Assembly: GCA_036525295.1 (NCBI GenBank)
Contig: DATDAQ010000103.1
Span: forward strand, 1 to 20,161
Length of the DNA stretch: 20,161 bases
Source: VRUE01 sp036525295
GTDB taxonomy: Bacteria; Actinomycetota; Thermoleophilia; Solirubrobacterales; 70-9
Direction of reading: 5' to 3'
This document shows positions 6,149 through 13,120 of the stretch, piece after piece. Made by a program: the position numbers and the translations under genes. Below the pieces are notes generated by a model, which made no database searches, had not been told where the DNA came from, and was given only the letters and a program-made list of their open reading frames with translations. Every line of letters begins with the position of its first letter. Position 1 is the first letter of the stretch.

Positions 6149-8947
6149 ATGTCCAAGACCGCCACCAGCACCGCCCAGTCCGGTCTGCAGGGCCTCTCGG
6201 TCGAGCGCAGATTTTCGACCGCCGGGACCCATCCCTTCGACGAGATCGAGTGGGAGACGCGCGACGCCGTGATCGGCAATCCCGAGAGCCCGGCCTTCGA
6301 GCAGCGCGGGGTCGAGTTCCCGAAGACCTGGTCCCAGAACGCGACCAACATCGTCGCCCAGAAGTACTTCCGCGGGCAGCTCGGATCGGACAAGCGCGAG
6401 TCCTCGGTGAAACAGATGATCGGCCGCGTCGCGGGAACGATCTCCGAGTGGGGGCGCGAGGGCGGCTACTTCGCCTCCGACGAGGACGCCGACGCCTTCG
6501 AGGCCGAGCTGACCTCGATCCTGCTCAACCAGAAGGCGGCCTTCAACTCGCCGGTCTGGTTCAACGTCGGCTTCGAGGAGCGTCCGCAGTGCTCGGCCTG
6601 CTTCATCCTCAGCGTCGAGGACAACATGGACTCGATCCTCGCCTGGAACACCAAGGAGGGCAAGATCTTCCGCGGCGGCTCGGGCTCGGGGATCAACCTC
6701 TCCAACATCCGCGGCTCGATGGAGCAGCTGGCCAAGGGGGGCACGGCGAGCGGCCCGGTCAGCTTCATGCGCGGCGCCGACTCCTGGGCGGGCACGATCA
6801 AGTCCGGCGGCAAGACGCGACGGGCGGCGAAGATGGTCGTGCTCGACGTCGACCACCCGGACATCGAGCACTTCATCTGGTGCAAGGCCGACGAGGAGAA
6901 GAAGGCCGAGGCGCTGCGCGATGCCGGCTTCGACATGTCGATCGACGGCGAGGGCTTCACCTCGATCCAGTACCAGAACGCCAACAACTCGGTGCGGGTC
7001 AGCGACGACTTCATGGAGGCGGTCGAGGCCGGCGAGGACTGGCACCTGACCGCGCGCAACGGCGGCGCGACGACGAAGACGCTGCCGGCGCGCGAGCTGA
7101 TGAACCAGATCGCCGACGCTGCCTGGCGCTGCGCCGACCCCGGCATCCAGTACGACACGATCATCAACCGCTGGCACACCTGCCCGGAGTCGGGTCGGAT
7201 CAACGCCTCCAATCCCTGCAGCGAGTACATGCACGTCGACGACTCGGCCTGCAACCTGGCCTCGCTCAACCTGATGAAATTCCGCCGCCCCGACGGCAGC
7301 TTCGACGCCGAGGAGTTCGAGCACGCGGTCGACATCGTCTTCCTCGCCCAGGAGATCGTCGTCGGCTTCTCCAGCTACCCGACCGAGGAGATCACCGAGA
7401 ACGCGAACAAGTTCCGCCAGCTCGGGCTCGGCTACGCCAACCTCGGCGCGCTGCTGATGTCCGACGGCCTGCCCTACGACTCCGAGGAGGGCCGCAACGT
7501 CGCCGCCGCGATCACGGCGCTGATGACCGGCCGCGCCTACCGCCAGTCGGCGCTGATCGCCGCCGGGGCGACCGGTCCCTACGAGGAGTACGACAAGAAC
7601 CGCGACGCCCATAACGGCGTGATGCGGATGCACCGCGACGCCTCCTACGACATCGACTCGACCGGGATCAAGGGCGAGCTGCTCGAGGCCGCACAGCGGT
7701 CCTGGGACGAAGCGGTCGAGCTCGGCGAGGAGCACGGCTACCGCAACGCGCAGGCGACGGTGCTGGCGCCGACCGGGACGATCAGCTTCCTGATGGACTG
7801 CGACACGACCGGGATCGAGCCCGACTTCTCGCTGGTCAAGTTCAAGGAGCTGGTCGGCGGCGGGCAGATGACGATCGTCAACAAATCGGTGCCGCTGGCG
7901 CTGCGCACGCTCGGCTACGCCGAGCCGCAGGTCGAGCAGATCGACGCCCACATCGCCGAGAACGCGACGATCATCGGCGCCCCGGGCCTCGAGGACGAGC
8001 ACCTGCCGGTCTTCGACGTCGCGGTGGGAGAGCGGGCGATCTCCCACACCGGCCACATCGACATGATGGCCGCGACCCAGCCCTTCATCTCCGGCGCGAT
8101 CTCGAAGACGGTGAACCTGCCGCAGAGCGCCACGATCGAGGACATCGCCGACGCTTACACGCGCGGTTGGAAGGGCGGGCTGAAGGCGCTGGCGATCTAC
8201 CGCGACGGCTCCAAGACCGCGCAGGCGCTGCGCACCGACGCGCAGGAGGAAAAGGGGTCCGAGGCTGTCGCCGAGGTCGCCGCACCCGTGCGCAAGAAGA
8301 TGCCGCGCGAGCGCGAATCGATCACCCACAAGTTCTCGATCGCCGGCCACGAGGGCTACATCACCGCCGGCAAGTACGAGGACGGCAACGTCGGGGAGAT
8401 CTTCCTCACCGACATCGGCAAGGAGGGCTCGACGATGCGCGGGCTGCTCAACGCCTTCGCCACGGCGATCTCGATCGGCCTCCAGTACGGCGTGCCGCTG
8501 GAAACCTTCGTGCGCAAGTTCAGCTACATGCGCTTCGAGCCGGAGGGCATCACCGGAAACCCGGAGATCCCCTTCGCCAAGTCGATGCCCGACTACATCA
8601 TGCGCTGGCTCGGCAGCCGCTTCATCGAGGACACCGACGTGCTCGAGGACCTCGGCATCCTCACCCCGGAGGTGCGGGCAAAACGGGATGCCGAGACGGC
8701 CCAGCTCGGCCTCGGGATCGACACCAGCGGCGGCACCGCCGGCCCGGCCAACGGCGGGAACGGCGGCAACGGTCACTCCAAGCCCGTGCCGGCCGCGGCA
8801 GCCTTCACCGAAACCCCACCGGTGGTCCCCGCCAAGATGTCCGGCCTCGATCTCGGCCCCGCCTGCGAGCAGTGCGGCGGGATGATGCAGCGGACAGGCA
8901 GCTGCTACACGTGTTCGTCGTGCGGCAACAACACCGGCTGCGGCTGA
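6149..8947 (+). CDS. nrdJ: Vitamin B12-dependent (class II) ribonucleoside-diphosphate reductase
   Basis: This 932-residue enzyme reduces ribonucleotides to deoxyribonucleotides using adenosylcobalamin to generate a thiyl radical, so it needs no oxygen. The ten-stranded barrel is shown by NSPVWFNVG (133-141), the redox cysteine region RPQCSACFIL (C148/C151), the finger loop NPCSE (355-359, thiyl C357 flanked by N355 and E359) and SACNLASLNL (C368). ATVLAPTGTISFLMDCDTTG and the late ATQPFISGAISKTVNLP follow. A Gly/Asn-rich linker leads to a C-terminal tail with six cysteines in the last 30 residues (CEQC, CYTCSSC and a final GCG), the redox shuttle/zinc-like tail of actinobacterial NrdJ. Length is normal for this type. 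Translation starts at 6149 behind a strong ribosome site. No NrdR box was recognised upstream. Confidence 0.96.
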   Translation: MSKTATSTAQSGLQGLSVERRFSTAGTHPFDEIEWETRDAVIGNPESPAFEQRGVEFPKTWSQNATNIVAQKYFRGQLGSDKRESSVKQMIGRVAGTISEWGREGGYFASDEDADAFEAELTSILLNQKAAFNSPVWFNVGFEERPQCSACFILSVEDNMDSILAWNTKEGKIFRGGSGSGINLSNIRGSMEQLAKGGTASGPVSFMRGADSWAGTIKSGGKTRRAAKMVVLDVDHPDIEHFIWCKADEEKKAEALRDAGFDMSIDGEGFTSIQYQNANNSVRVSDDFMEAVEAGEDWHLTARNGGATTKTLPARELMNQIADAAWRCADPGIQYDTIINRWHTCPESGRINASNPCSEYMHVDDSACNLASLNLMKFRRPDGSFDAEEFEHAVDIVFLAQEIVVGFSSYPTEEITENANKFRQLGLGYANLGALLMSDGLPYDSEEGRNVAAAITALMTGRAYRQSALIAAGATGPYEEYDKNRDAHNGVMRMHRDASYDIDSTGIKGELLEAAQRSWDEAVELGEEHGYRNAQATVLAPTGTISFLMDCDTTGIEPDFSLVKFKELVGGGQMTIVNKSVPLALRTLGYAEPQVEQIDAHIAENATIIGAPGLEDEHLPVFDVAVGERAISHTGHIDMMAATQPFISGAISKTVNLPQSATIEDIADAYTRGWKGGLKALAIYRDGSKTAQALRTDAQEEKGSEAVAEVAAPVRKKMPRERESITHKFSIAGHEGYITAGKYEDGNVGEIFLTDIGKEGSTMRGLLNAFATAISIGLQYGVPLETFVRKFSYMRFEPEGITGNPEIPFAKSMPDYIMRWLGSRFIEDTDVLEDLGILTPEVRAKRDAETAQLGLGIDTSGGTAGPANGGNGGNGHSKPVPAAAAFTETPPVVPAKMSGLDLGPACEQCGGMMQRTGSCYTCSSCGNNTGCG

Positions 8948-8960
8948 GCCACAGCCCTAT

Positions 8961-8990
8961 TTGTTGCAACATGCACAAGGTACCCTTAAT
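8961..8990 (+). promoter_or_regulatory. Promoter/operator region of the RES toxin-antitoxin module
   Basis: The 45-bp gap after nrdJ holds TTGTTG (8961-8966), a perfect 10-bp palindrome TGTTGCAACA (8962-8971), and TACCCT (8981-8986) ending six bases before the ATG at 8993. CTTAAT at 8985-8990 is an alternative -10, with an 18-bp spacer from TTGTTG. The palindrome over the -35 position suits an autoregulatory operator, as is common in toxin-antitoxin operons. No Shine-Dalgarno sequence is present. Confidence 0.5.
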
Positions 8991-8992
8991 CG

Positions 8993-9877
8993 ATGCGCTC
9001 GAGTAAGGCAGGCAGCCGGGCTTCCGCCCCGGAGCGCTCGCTTGACCAGCGGGTGGATGCCCTCAAGCGAGCGAACGACATTCGCACCGCACGAAGCAAG
9101 TTGAAGAAAGACCTCGGACAGGGCCGTGCGTCGATCGAGACTCTTCTGCTCGACCCGCCGGACTACGTCATGACGGCAAAGGTCTTCGACATGCTCCTAG
9201 CTTCGCCCAAGTGCGGGCGAGTTAAGACGAACCGTCTTATGAACCAGGCAAGAATTAGCCCGAGCAAGACGATCGGGGGTCTTTCCGTGCGCCAGCGGAT
9301 AGAGCTGGTCGCTCTCCTGGGGGGGAGAAAGCCAGGACGCAAAGCCGCAGACGAAACCGCTTCTCCTACCCAGGGAGAGCGAGTTGCCGCCAAGAGGGCT
9401 CCCCGCGATCCCGCGGAATTCCTCTTGGCGGAATGGGAACGACTCATCGGCGACAGGAGGCTCGGCCGAACCTCGCTGGAACGGGCGGCACGGATCGCGG
9501 CGGCCGAGGAGAGCTGGCGCTCTGGCCTTGGCGCGCTTCTCTCCGGAGATGACGTCCTGCGCCTGCTCGAAGTCAGCGGGCGTCAGCTGGGCAACCTGAG
9601 GAAACGCGGACAGCTAATAGTCCTCACAAACCCCGGCGACGCCGATCGATACCCCGCCTACCAGTTTCAAGATGGCAAGCCGAGTCCCCCGCTCGTACGC
9701 GCGCACCGCATGCTCGTCGAGTCCGGCCATGTCTCTTCTTGGACCGCGGCATCCTGGGCACGCACCTCACACCCTGAGCTGGAAGAACTGAGTCCCGCTC
9801 AGTGGTCCGGCGAGAAACGAAGCGAAGAGACTCTCCTGCGAGTCGCCGAACATGATGCATCACGTCTGGCACAGTGA
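8993..9877 (+). CDS. Putative RES-module antitoxin with an N-terminal mIHF-like DNA-binding domain
   Basis: This 294-residue protein seems to join two parts. Residues about 17-110 resemble the actinobacterial integration host factor mIHF: a basic helix (ARSKLKKDLGQGR), then ...MLLASPKCGRVKTNRLM (67-83) and the helix-two-turn-helix end ISPSKTIGGLSVRQRIELVALLG (88-110). mIHF binds and bends DNA and has a similar PKVGKVKAQEIM / RLRGLGDRQR pattern (from memory). A basic linker follows (111-138). Residues about 182-294 resemble the C-terminal half of Xre/MbcA-type RES antitoxins: LLSGDDVLRLLEVSGRQLGNLRKRGQL, then RYPAYQFQDGKPSPPL and WTAASWARTSHPELEELSPAQ. The stop overlaps the toxin start as GTGA, so the two genes are coupled. 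The likely role is to neutralise the downstream toxin and repress the operon. Base composition is lower in GC than the neighbours. The fusion is inferred from motifs only; a DNA-binding regulator of unknown partner is the alternative. Confidence 0.75.
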   Translation: MRSSKAGSRASAPERSLDQRVDALKRANDIRTARSKLKKDLGQGRASIETLLLDPPDYVMTAKVFDMLLASPKCGRVKTNRLMNQARISPSKTIGGLSVRQRIELVALLGGRKPGRKAADETASPTQGERVAAKRAPRDPAEFLLAEWERLIGDRRLGRTSLERAARIAAAEESWRSGLGALLSGDDVLRLLEVSGRQLGNLRKRGQLIVLTNPGDADRYPAYQFQDGKPSPPLVRAHRMLVESGHVSSWTAASWARTSHPELEELSPAQWSGEKRSEETLLRVAEHDASRLAQ

Positions 9878-10440
9878 CGATAGCCTTCAGGGAACTGCCT
9901 GTACGGCGTCTTGAGCCGGGCCAACGTCTCTACCGGATACATCGAGCAGCACACGGGCCATGGTTCTTCTCGGGCGACGGCAACGGCCGGTTCGACCCTG
10001 CGACAACCGGAAGGGGAGCGTGCTATCTAGCCGAAGCCGCGCTCGGCGCATGGATTGAGACCTTCAGAACCTCGATGACTATTGCCGAGGATGACGTCTC
10101 TTCGCGTGTCCTTTCCTCGATCGAACTCGACCGGCCCTTCGAGCTAGCCGATCTGAGCCACAGACGAGCGCTCGCCGCCGGCGCGACTGCCGCGGTCATG
10201 TCAGGCGAGGACTACGATCCCTGCCACGCAACGGCCGACGGTCTGCAGGGAGTTCGTGACGGCATCCTGTGGCGAGTCCGCCACGACCTCGGCCAGCGCT
10301 TGCTCGGCGTGGCGCTCTTCGGGCCGGCCGGGGCTCAGCCTGACGGAGATTGGCCGCCGGCCGACACCGCGCCAATTGGCAGCGACCTCATCCGTGTGGC
10401 TGAAGACGAGTTCGGCTATCGGGTCGTGCCTACGACTTAA
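9874..10440 (+). CDS. RES-domain toxin (putative NAD+-degrading)
   Basis: This 188-residue protein matches the RES family, whose studied members (MbcT of M. tuberculosis, Res of Pseudomonas/Photorhabdus) consume NAD+ and arrest growth. The typical order is visible: RLYRIHR (R21), FSGDGNGRFDP (R39), ACYLAEAALGAWIETF (Y51, E62), then YDPCHATADGLQ...GVRDGILWRVRHD (113-137). Spacing of R21, R39, Y51 and E62 is close to the catalytic residues reported for MbcT. The Ser expected in the third RES position (usually ...SR) appears to be V134 here, though alignment by eye is uncertain. The GTG start at 9874 overlaps the antitoxin stop by four bases, as is usual for a coupled toxin-antitoxin pair. The end overlaps the convergent P450 gene by 11 bp. 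Confidence 0.85.
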   Translation: MTIAFRELPVRRLEPGQRLYRIHRAAHGPWFFSGDGNGRFDPATTGRGACYLAEAALGAWIETFRTSMTIAEDDVSSRVLSSIELDRPFELADLSHRRALAAGATAAVMSGEDYDPCHATADGLQGVRDGILWRVRHDLGQRLLGVALFGPAGAQPDGDWPPADTAPIGSDLIRVAEDEFGYRVVPTT

Positions 10441-11785
10441 CCGACTCGCCGAGAATGACCCGTGCGTTGTGGCGCGGGGTCTCGGTGATCGCGCGGCGGA
10501 AGATCCGCTCTGAGCGGGGCTTGGCGGGGCGGATCTGGTGGCGCTTGACCAGCTCGCGGAGGACGACGGCCATCTCGAACTGGGCGAAAGATGCGCCGAG
10601 GCAGCGGCGGACGCCGCCGCCGAAGGGAATCCAGGTGTAGGTGCCGGGCGGGTTGTCGAGGAAGCGCTCGGGGAGAAAGCGCTGGGGCTCGGGGTAGATC
10701 TCGGGGTTGCGGTGCGCGAGGTAGATGCAGGGCGCGACCGAGACGCCCGCCGGCAGCTCGTAGCCGCCGATCTCGACCGGCTCGGTGAGCTTGCGCAGGA
10801 CCAGGGAGATGACCGGGCGCAGGCGCAGCGTCTCCTGGATCGTCGCGGTCAGGTACGCCTCGTGGCCATCCTCGACCTCGCTGCGCAGGCGATCCAGCTT
10901 CTCGGGGTGGCGGGAGAGACGCTCGACCGCCCAGGAGAGCGAGGTCGCCGTGGTCTCGTGGCCCGCGACCAACAACGTCAGCAGCTCGTCGCGCATCTCC
11001 TCGTCGCTCATCGGCGAGCCGTCCTCGTGACGGGCGCCGACGAGCAGCGAGAGGACGTCGTCGCGCTCCTCGAGGTCCTCGGCGCCGCGGCGCTCGGCGA
11101 TCTCGCGATAGATCAGCTCGTTGACCCGGTCGATGCGGCGGCGGAAGGGGCGAAAACCGCGCACCCGCTCAGGTCCGATCAGCAATAGGGGAAGGAGGGC
11201 CGCAGGATTGGTCGTCAGGTCGAGGAACTCGCGCAGGGCCTCTCGCAGCGCGGCCAGCCTCTCGCCCTCCCGCACCCCGAAGACCGTGTCGAGGATGATC
11301 TCGAGCGTGAGCGCCTGCATCCGGGGTCGCAGCGCGTAGGGCTCGCCGCGCGGCCAGCTCTCGATCTCCCGGGCAGCGATCTCGGTCATCGCCTGCTCGT
11401 AGCCCTGCATCCTCTCTCCGTGGAAGGGGGGCAGCAGCAGCTTGCGCTGGCTCATGTGCGGCTTCTCGTCGAGGACGAGGACCGAGTTCCGGCCCAGCAC
11501 CGTGGCGAGGATTTCATTGCCCTCGCCGGCATGGAAGACCTTGGGGTCGCCGGTGAAGACCTGCTTGATCGCCTCCGGGTCGGCGAGGATCACCCACGTC
11601 CCTTCGTAGGCGATGCGGATCGTGAACATGTCGCCGTAGCGGTCCTGGCAGGAGTAGAGGACGCGCCTCGCCTGTCGCGACCAGATCGCGGTCTGGATCG
11701 GCTTCGGCAGGGGCGGCCCCGGTGGCAGCCGTCGCTCGGGCGCCCGGATCGCCGGCCGCGGAGCGGGTGTTGTCGCTGCCTCCAT
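10430..11785 (-). CDS. Cytochrome P450
   Basis: This 451-residue haem monooxygenase has all core motifs: a Pro-rich hinge (LPPGPPLP), WSRQARRVLYSCQDRYGDMFTIR, the I-helix oxygen-activation motif AGHETT (274-279), ExxR (E318-R321), the PERF-like FLPERF segment, and the haem loop FGGGVRRCLG with thiolate ligand C395. No membrane anchor is seen, so it is soluble and would rely on separate ferredoxin and reductase, which are not in the window. It resembles the mycobacterial CYP135/CYP138-like group by overall look; the substrate is unknown. The ATG at 11785 has TAGCCT 14 bases upstream. It diverges from an alpha/beta hydrolase over a 141-bp gap, which may hint at shared catabolism of a hydrophobic ester or lipid, but this is speculation. 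Confidence 0.95.
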   Translation of the reverse strand: MEAATTPAPRPAIRAPERRLPPGPPLPKPIQTAIWSRQARRVLYSCQDRYGDMFTIRIAYEGTWVILADPEAIKQVFTGDPKVFHAGEGNEILATVLGRNSVLVLDEKPHMSQRKLLLPPFHGERMQGYEQAMTEIAAREIESWPRGEPYALRPRMQALTLEIILDTVFGVREGERLAALREALREFLDLTTNPAALLPLLLIGPERVRGFRPFRRRIDRVNELIYREIAERRGAEDLEERDDVLSLLVGARHEDGSPMSDEEMRDELLTLLVAGHETTATSLSWAVERLSRHPEKLDRLRSEVEDGHEAYLTATIQETLRLRPVISLVLRKLTEPVEIGGYELPAGVSVAPCIYLAHRNPEIYPEPQRFLPERFLDNPPGTYTWIPFGGGVRRCLGASFAQFEMAVVLRELVKRHQIRPAKPRSERIFRRAITETPRHNARVILGESVKS

Positions 11786-11799
11786 CGTGCCTCTGCCAG

Positions 11800-11805
11800 A
11801 GGCTA
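11800..11805 (-). promoter_or_regulatory. Candidate -10 element (TAGCCT) for the P450 gene
   Basis: TAGCCT on the minus strand lies 14 bases before the P450 ATG, giving at most a very short leader. It is the same hexamer as at the divergent hydrolase (11911) and at the HAD phosphatase (17359). The wider spacing makes it less sure than the others. Confidence 0.35.
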
Positions 11806-11828
11806 GTGGTCAGGCAGCCCGGTCGTGT

Positions 11829-11855
11829 GAGATGCGTCTCGTATCCGGTACGGAT
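11829..11855. promoter_or_regulatory. Two short inverted repeats in the P450/hydrolase divergent gap
   Basis: GAGA-TGCG-TCTC (11829-11840) and ATCCG-GTA-CGGAT (11843-11855) lie side by side near the middle of the 141-bp gap between the two divergent genes. Paired operators for a shared regulator are possible, but the arms are only 4 and 5 bp and could be chance. No regulator gene is adjacent. Confidence 0.25.
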
Positions 11856-11910
11856 CGATCTCCCGCCCCGCCGATACCGAAAGGTGACTCCCCGGCGGTC
11901 GTCCATCGCA

Positions 11911-11916
11911 TAGCCT
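11911..11916 (+). promoter_or_regulatory. Candidate -10 element (TAGCCT) for the alpha/beta hydrolase gene
   Basis: TAGCCT ends ten bases before the GTG at 11927 and there is no Shine-Dalgarno sequence. The position suggests a leaderless or near-leaderless mRNA. Confidence 0.4.
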
Positions 11917-11926
11917 GCGCGACGCC

Positions 11927-12979
11927 GTGGCGCCTCCACAGCCTCCCCCCCGCGTGCAGCACTGGGTCGCCCGTCGCGCCTGCGGAATGCGGCCGCGCCT
12001 GCTGCGCAGGACCCTCGGGCCGCCGCCGAGGCTCGACGGGCAGGAGCTGGCGCCAGACATCCAGATGCTGCTGCGGCTGGCGGCGCTCGAAGGGGAGTTC
12101 TCGCTGGTCGAGGGGCGGACGGTCGAGCAGGCACGGGCGGAGAACCGGGCCGGAGTCCCGGTCGTCTGCGGACCACCGCTGCCGATGGCCCGGGTCGAGA
12201 ACATGGCTATCCCGGGGCCGGCGGGCGAGATCCCGGGGCGGCTTTACGTCTCACCCGGTGCGCCACCGCCGCCCCAGCCCCTGCTCGTCTACTACCACGG
12301 CGGCGGCTGGGTGATCGGCGACCTGGAGACCCACGACGGGCTCTGCCGCTTCCTCGCCGAGCACAGCGGCTGCCGGGTGCTCTCGATCGACTACCGCCTC
12401 GCCCCCGAGCATCCGTTCCCGGCCCCGGTCGAAGACGCGGTCGCGGCCTTCGGCTGGGCCGCGGAGCACGCGGACGAGCTCGGCGCCGACCCGGCGCGGA
12501 TCGCGGTCGGCGGCGACAGCGCCGGGGGCAACCTCGCGGCGGCGGTCTGCCTGCAGACGCGCGGCGGCGGGCCCCAGCCGGCGATGCAACTGCTCCTCTA
12601 CCCCGTCACCGATGCGATTGGCGGCCAGGCCTCGCGCGACGTCTTCGCCGAGGGCTTCCTGCTCACCCGCAACGACATGGACTGGTTCGAGGGCCACTAC
12701 ATCCCCGACGGCTGCGATGAAAGCGACCCGCGGATCTCGATGATGCGGGCGCCCGACGTCTCCAACTTGCCTCCGGCCTACGTCGCCACCGCCGGCTTCG
12801 ACCCGCTGCGCGACGAGGGCGAGATCTACGCGACGCGGATGCGCGAGGCGGGCGTGAAGGTCGCGCTGCACCGCCACCCGGGCCTGATCCATGGCTTCGC
12901 CAACCTGACGGCGATCTGCCCCAACGCCCGCACGTCGATGCTCGGGATCGCCGGCGCCCTCCGCATGGGCCTCAGCTAG
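11927..12979 (+). CDS. Alpha/beta hydrolase, hormone-sensitive lipase (HSL) family esterase
   Basis: This 350-residue carboxylesterase or lipase-like enzyme has the HSL oxyanion-hole motif HGGG (124-127), the DYRLAPEHPFPAPVEDA block (155-171), the nucleophile elbow GDSAGG (S198), the acid D292 in TAGFDPLRDEG, and the base H322 in GLIHGF. The set gives a complete Ser-Asp-His triad. No signal peptide is seen; the N-terminus is Pro- and Arg-rich and poorly conserved-looking. The GTG start is supported by the -10-like hexamer upstream; a start near M21 or M47 is possible. Likely substrates are short- to medium-chain esters. It is followed by a strong hairpin that separates it from the copper-type operon. 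Confidence 0.92.
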   Translation: MAPPQPPPRVQHWVARRACGMRPRLLRRTLGPPPRLDGQELAPDIQMLLRLAALEGEFSLVEGRTVEQARAENRAGVPVVCGPPLPMARVENMAIPGPAGEIPGRLYVSPGAPPPPQPLLVYYHGGGWVIGDLETHDGLCRFLAEHSGCRVLSIDYRLAPEHPFPAPVEDAVAAFGWAAEHADELGADPARIAVGGDSAGGNLAAAVCLQTRGGGPQPAMQLLLYPVTDAIGGQASRDVFAEGFLLTRNDMDWFEGHYIPDGCDESDPRISMMRAPDVSNLPPAYVATAGFDPLRDEGEIYATRMREAGVKVALHRHPGLIHGFANLTAICPNARTSMLGIAGALRMGLS

Positions 12980-13000
12980 CCCCTTCAGTCTCCCGGCCCC

Positions 13001-13047
13001 TTCCGGTGCGCCTTTCCCCCGATATACGGGGATAAGGCGCACCGGAA
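13001..13047 (+). terminator. Strong hairpin after the hydrolase gene (probable terminator)
   Basis: TTCCGGTGCGCCTT (13001-13014) and AAGGCGCACCGGAA (13034-13047) are perfect 14-bp arms. Inside them CCCCG/CGGGG (13017-13021 and 13027-13031) pairs again around an ATATA loop. It starts 21 bp after the hydrolase stop and ends before the CsoR box. There is no T-run, so it is not a textbook intrinsic terminator, but GC-rich actinobacteria often use hairpins without one. Confidence 0.6.
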
Positions 13048-13053
13048 CGGAAA

Positions 13054-13076
13054 TCGGCCCGGGGGAAGGGGGCCGA
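13054..13076 (+). terminator. Second small hairpin downstream of the first
   Basis: TCGGCCC (13054-13060) pairs with GGGCCGA (13070-13076). GGAAGGGGGCCG (13064-13075) can instead pair with CGGCCCCTTCC (12994-13004), with one bulge, which would enclose the first hairpin. It could be a back-up terminator; no coding content lies here. Confidence 0.35.
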
Positions 13077-13088
13077 GAGGGAGGGCGG

Positions 13089-13105
13089 ATACCCCTGGGG
13101 GGTAT
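13089..13105. promoter_or_regulatory. CsoR-type copper operator
   Basis: ATACCCC-TGG-GGGGTAT is a perfect 7-bp inverted repeat with the C-run/G-run core and flanking TA/AT known for CsoR-family operators (TACCCC...GGGGTA type). It sits 16 bp before the ATG of the DUF4396 gene, just upstream of the candidate -10 TAATAC (13107-13112), where a bound repressor would block transcription. The csoR gene of the same operon lies 603 bp downstream, so autoregulation relieved by Cu(I) is the expected mode. Confidence 0.82.
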
Positions 13106-13106
13106 G

Positions 13107-13112
13107 TAATAC
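13107..13112 (+). promoter_or_regulatory. Candidate -10 element (TAATAC) of the copper-type operon
   Basis: TAATAC ends eight bases before the ATG at 13121. With no Shine-Dalgarno sequence, the message is probably leaderless. The CsoR box lies directly upstream, in the -10/-35 spacer region. Confidence 0.4.
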
Positions 13113-13120
13113 TGGGCGGC

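Noticed and set aside
6110..8776. 888-codon minus-strand open frame antisense to nrdJ
   Set aside because: It is a mirror of nrdJ codon bias (Val/Asp/Arg/Gly-rich), with no motif and no ribosome site.
8993..10440. Reading the two-gene module as a phage remnant
   Set aside because: There is no integrase, portal, tail or att-like repeat; the RES and antitoxin motifs explain both genes.
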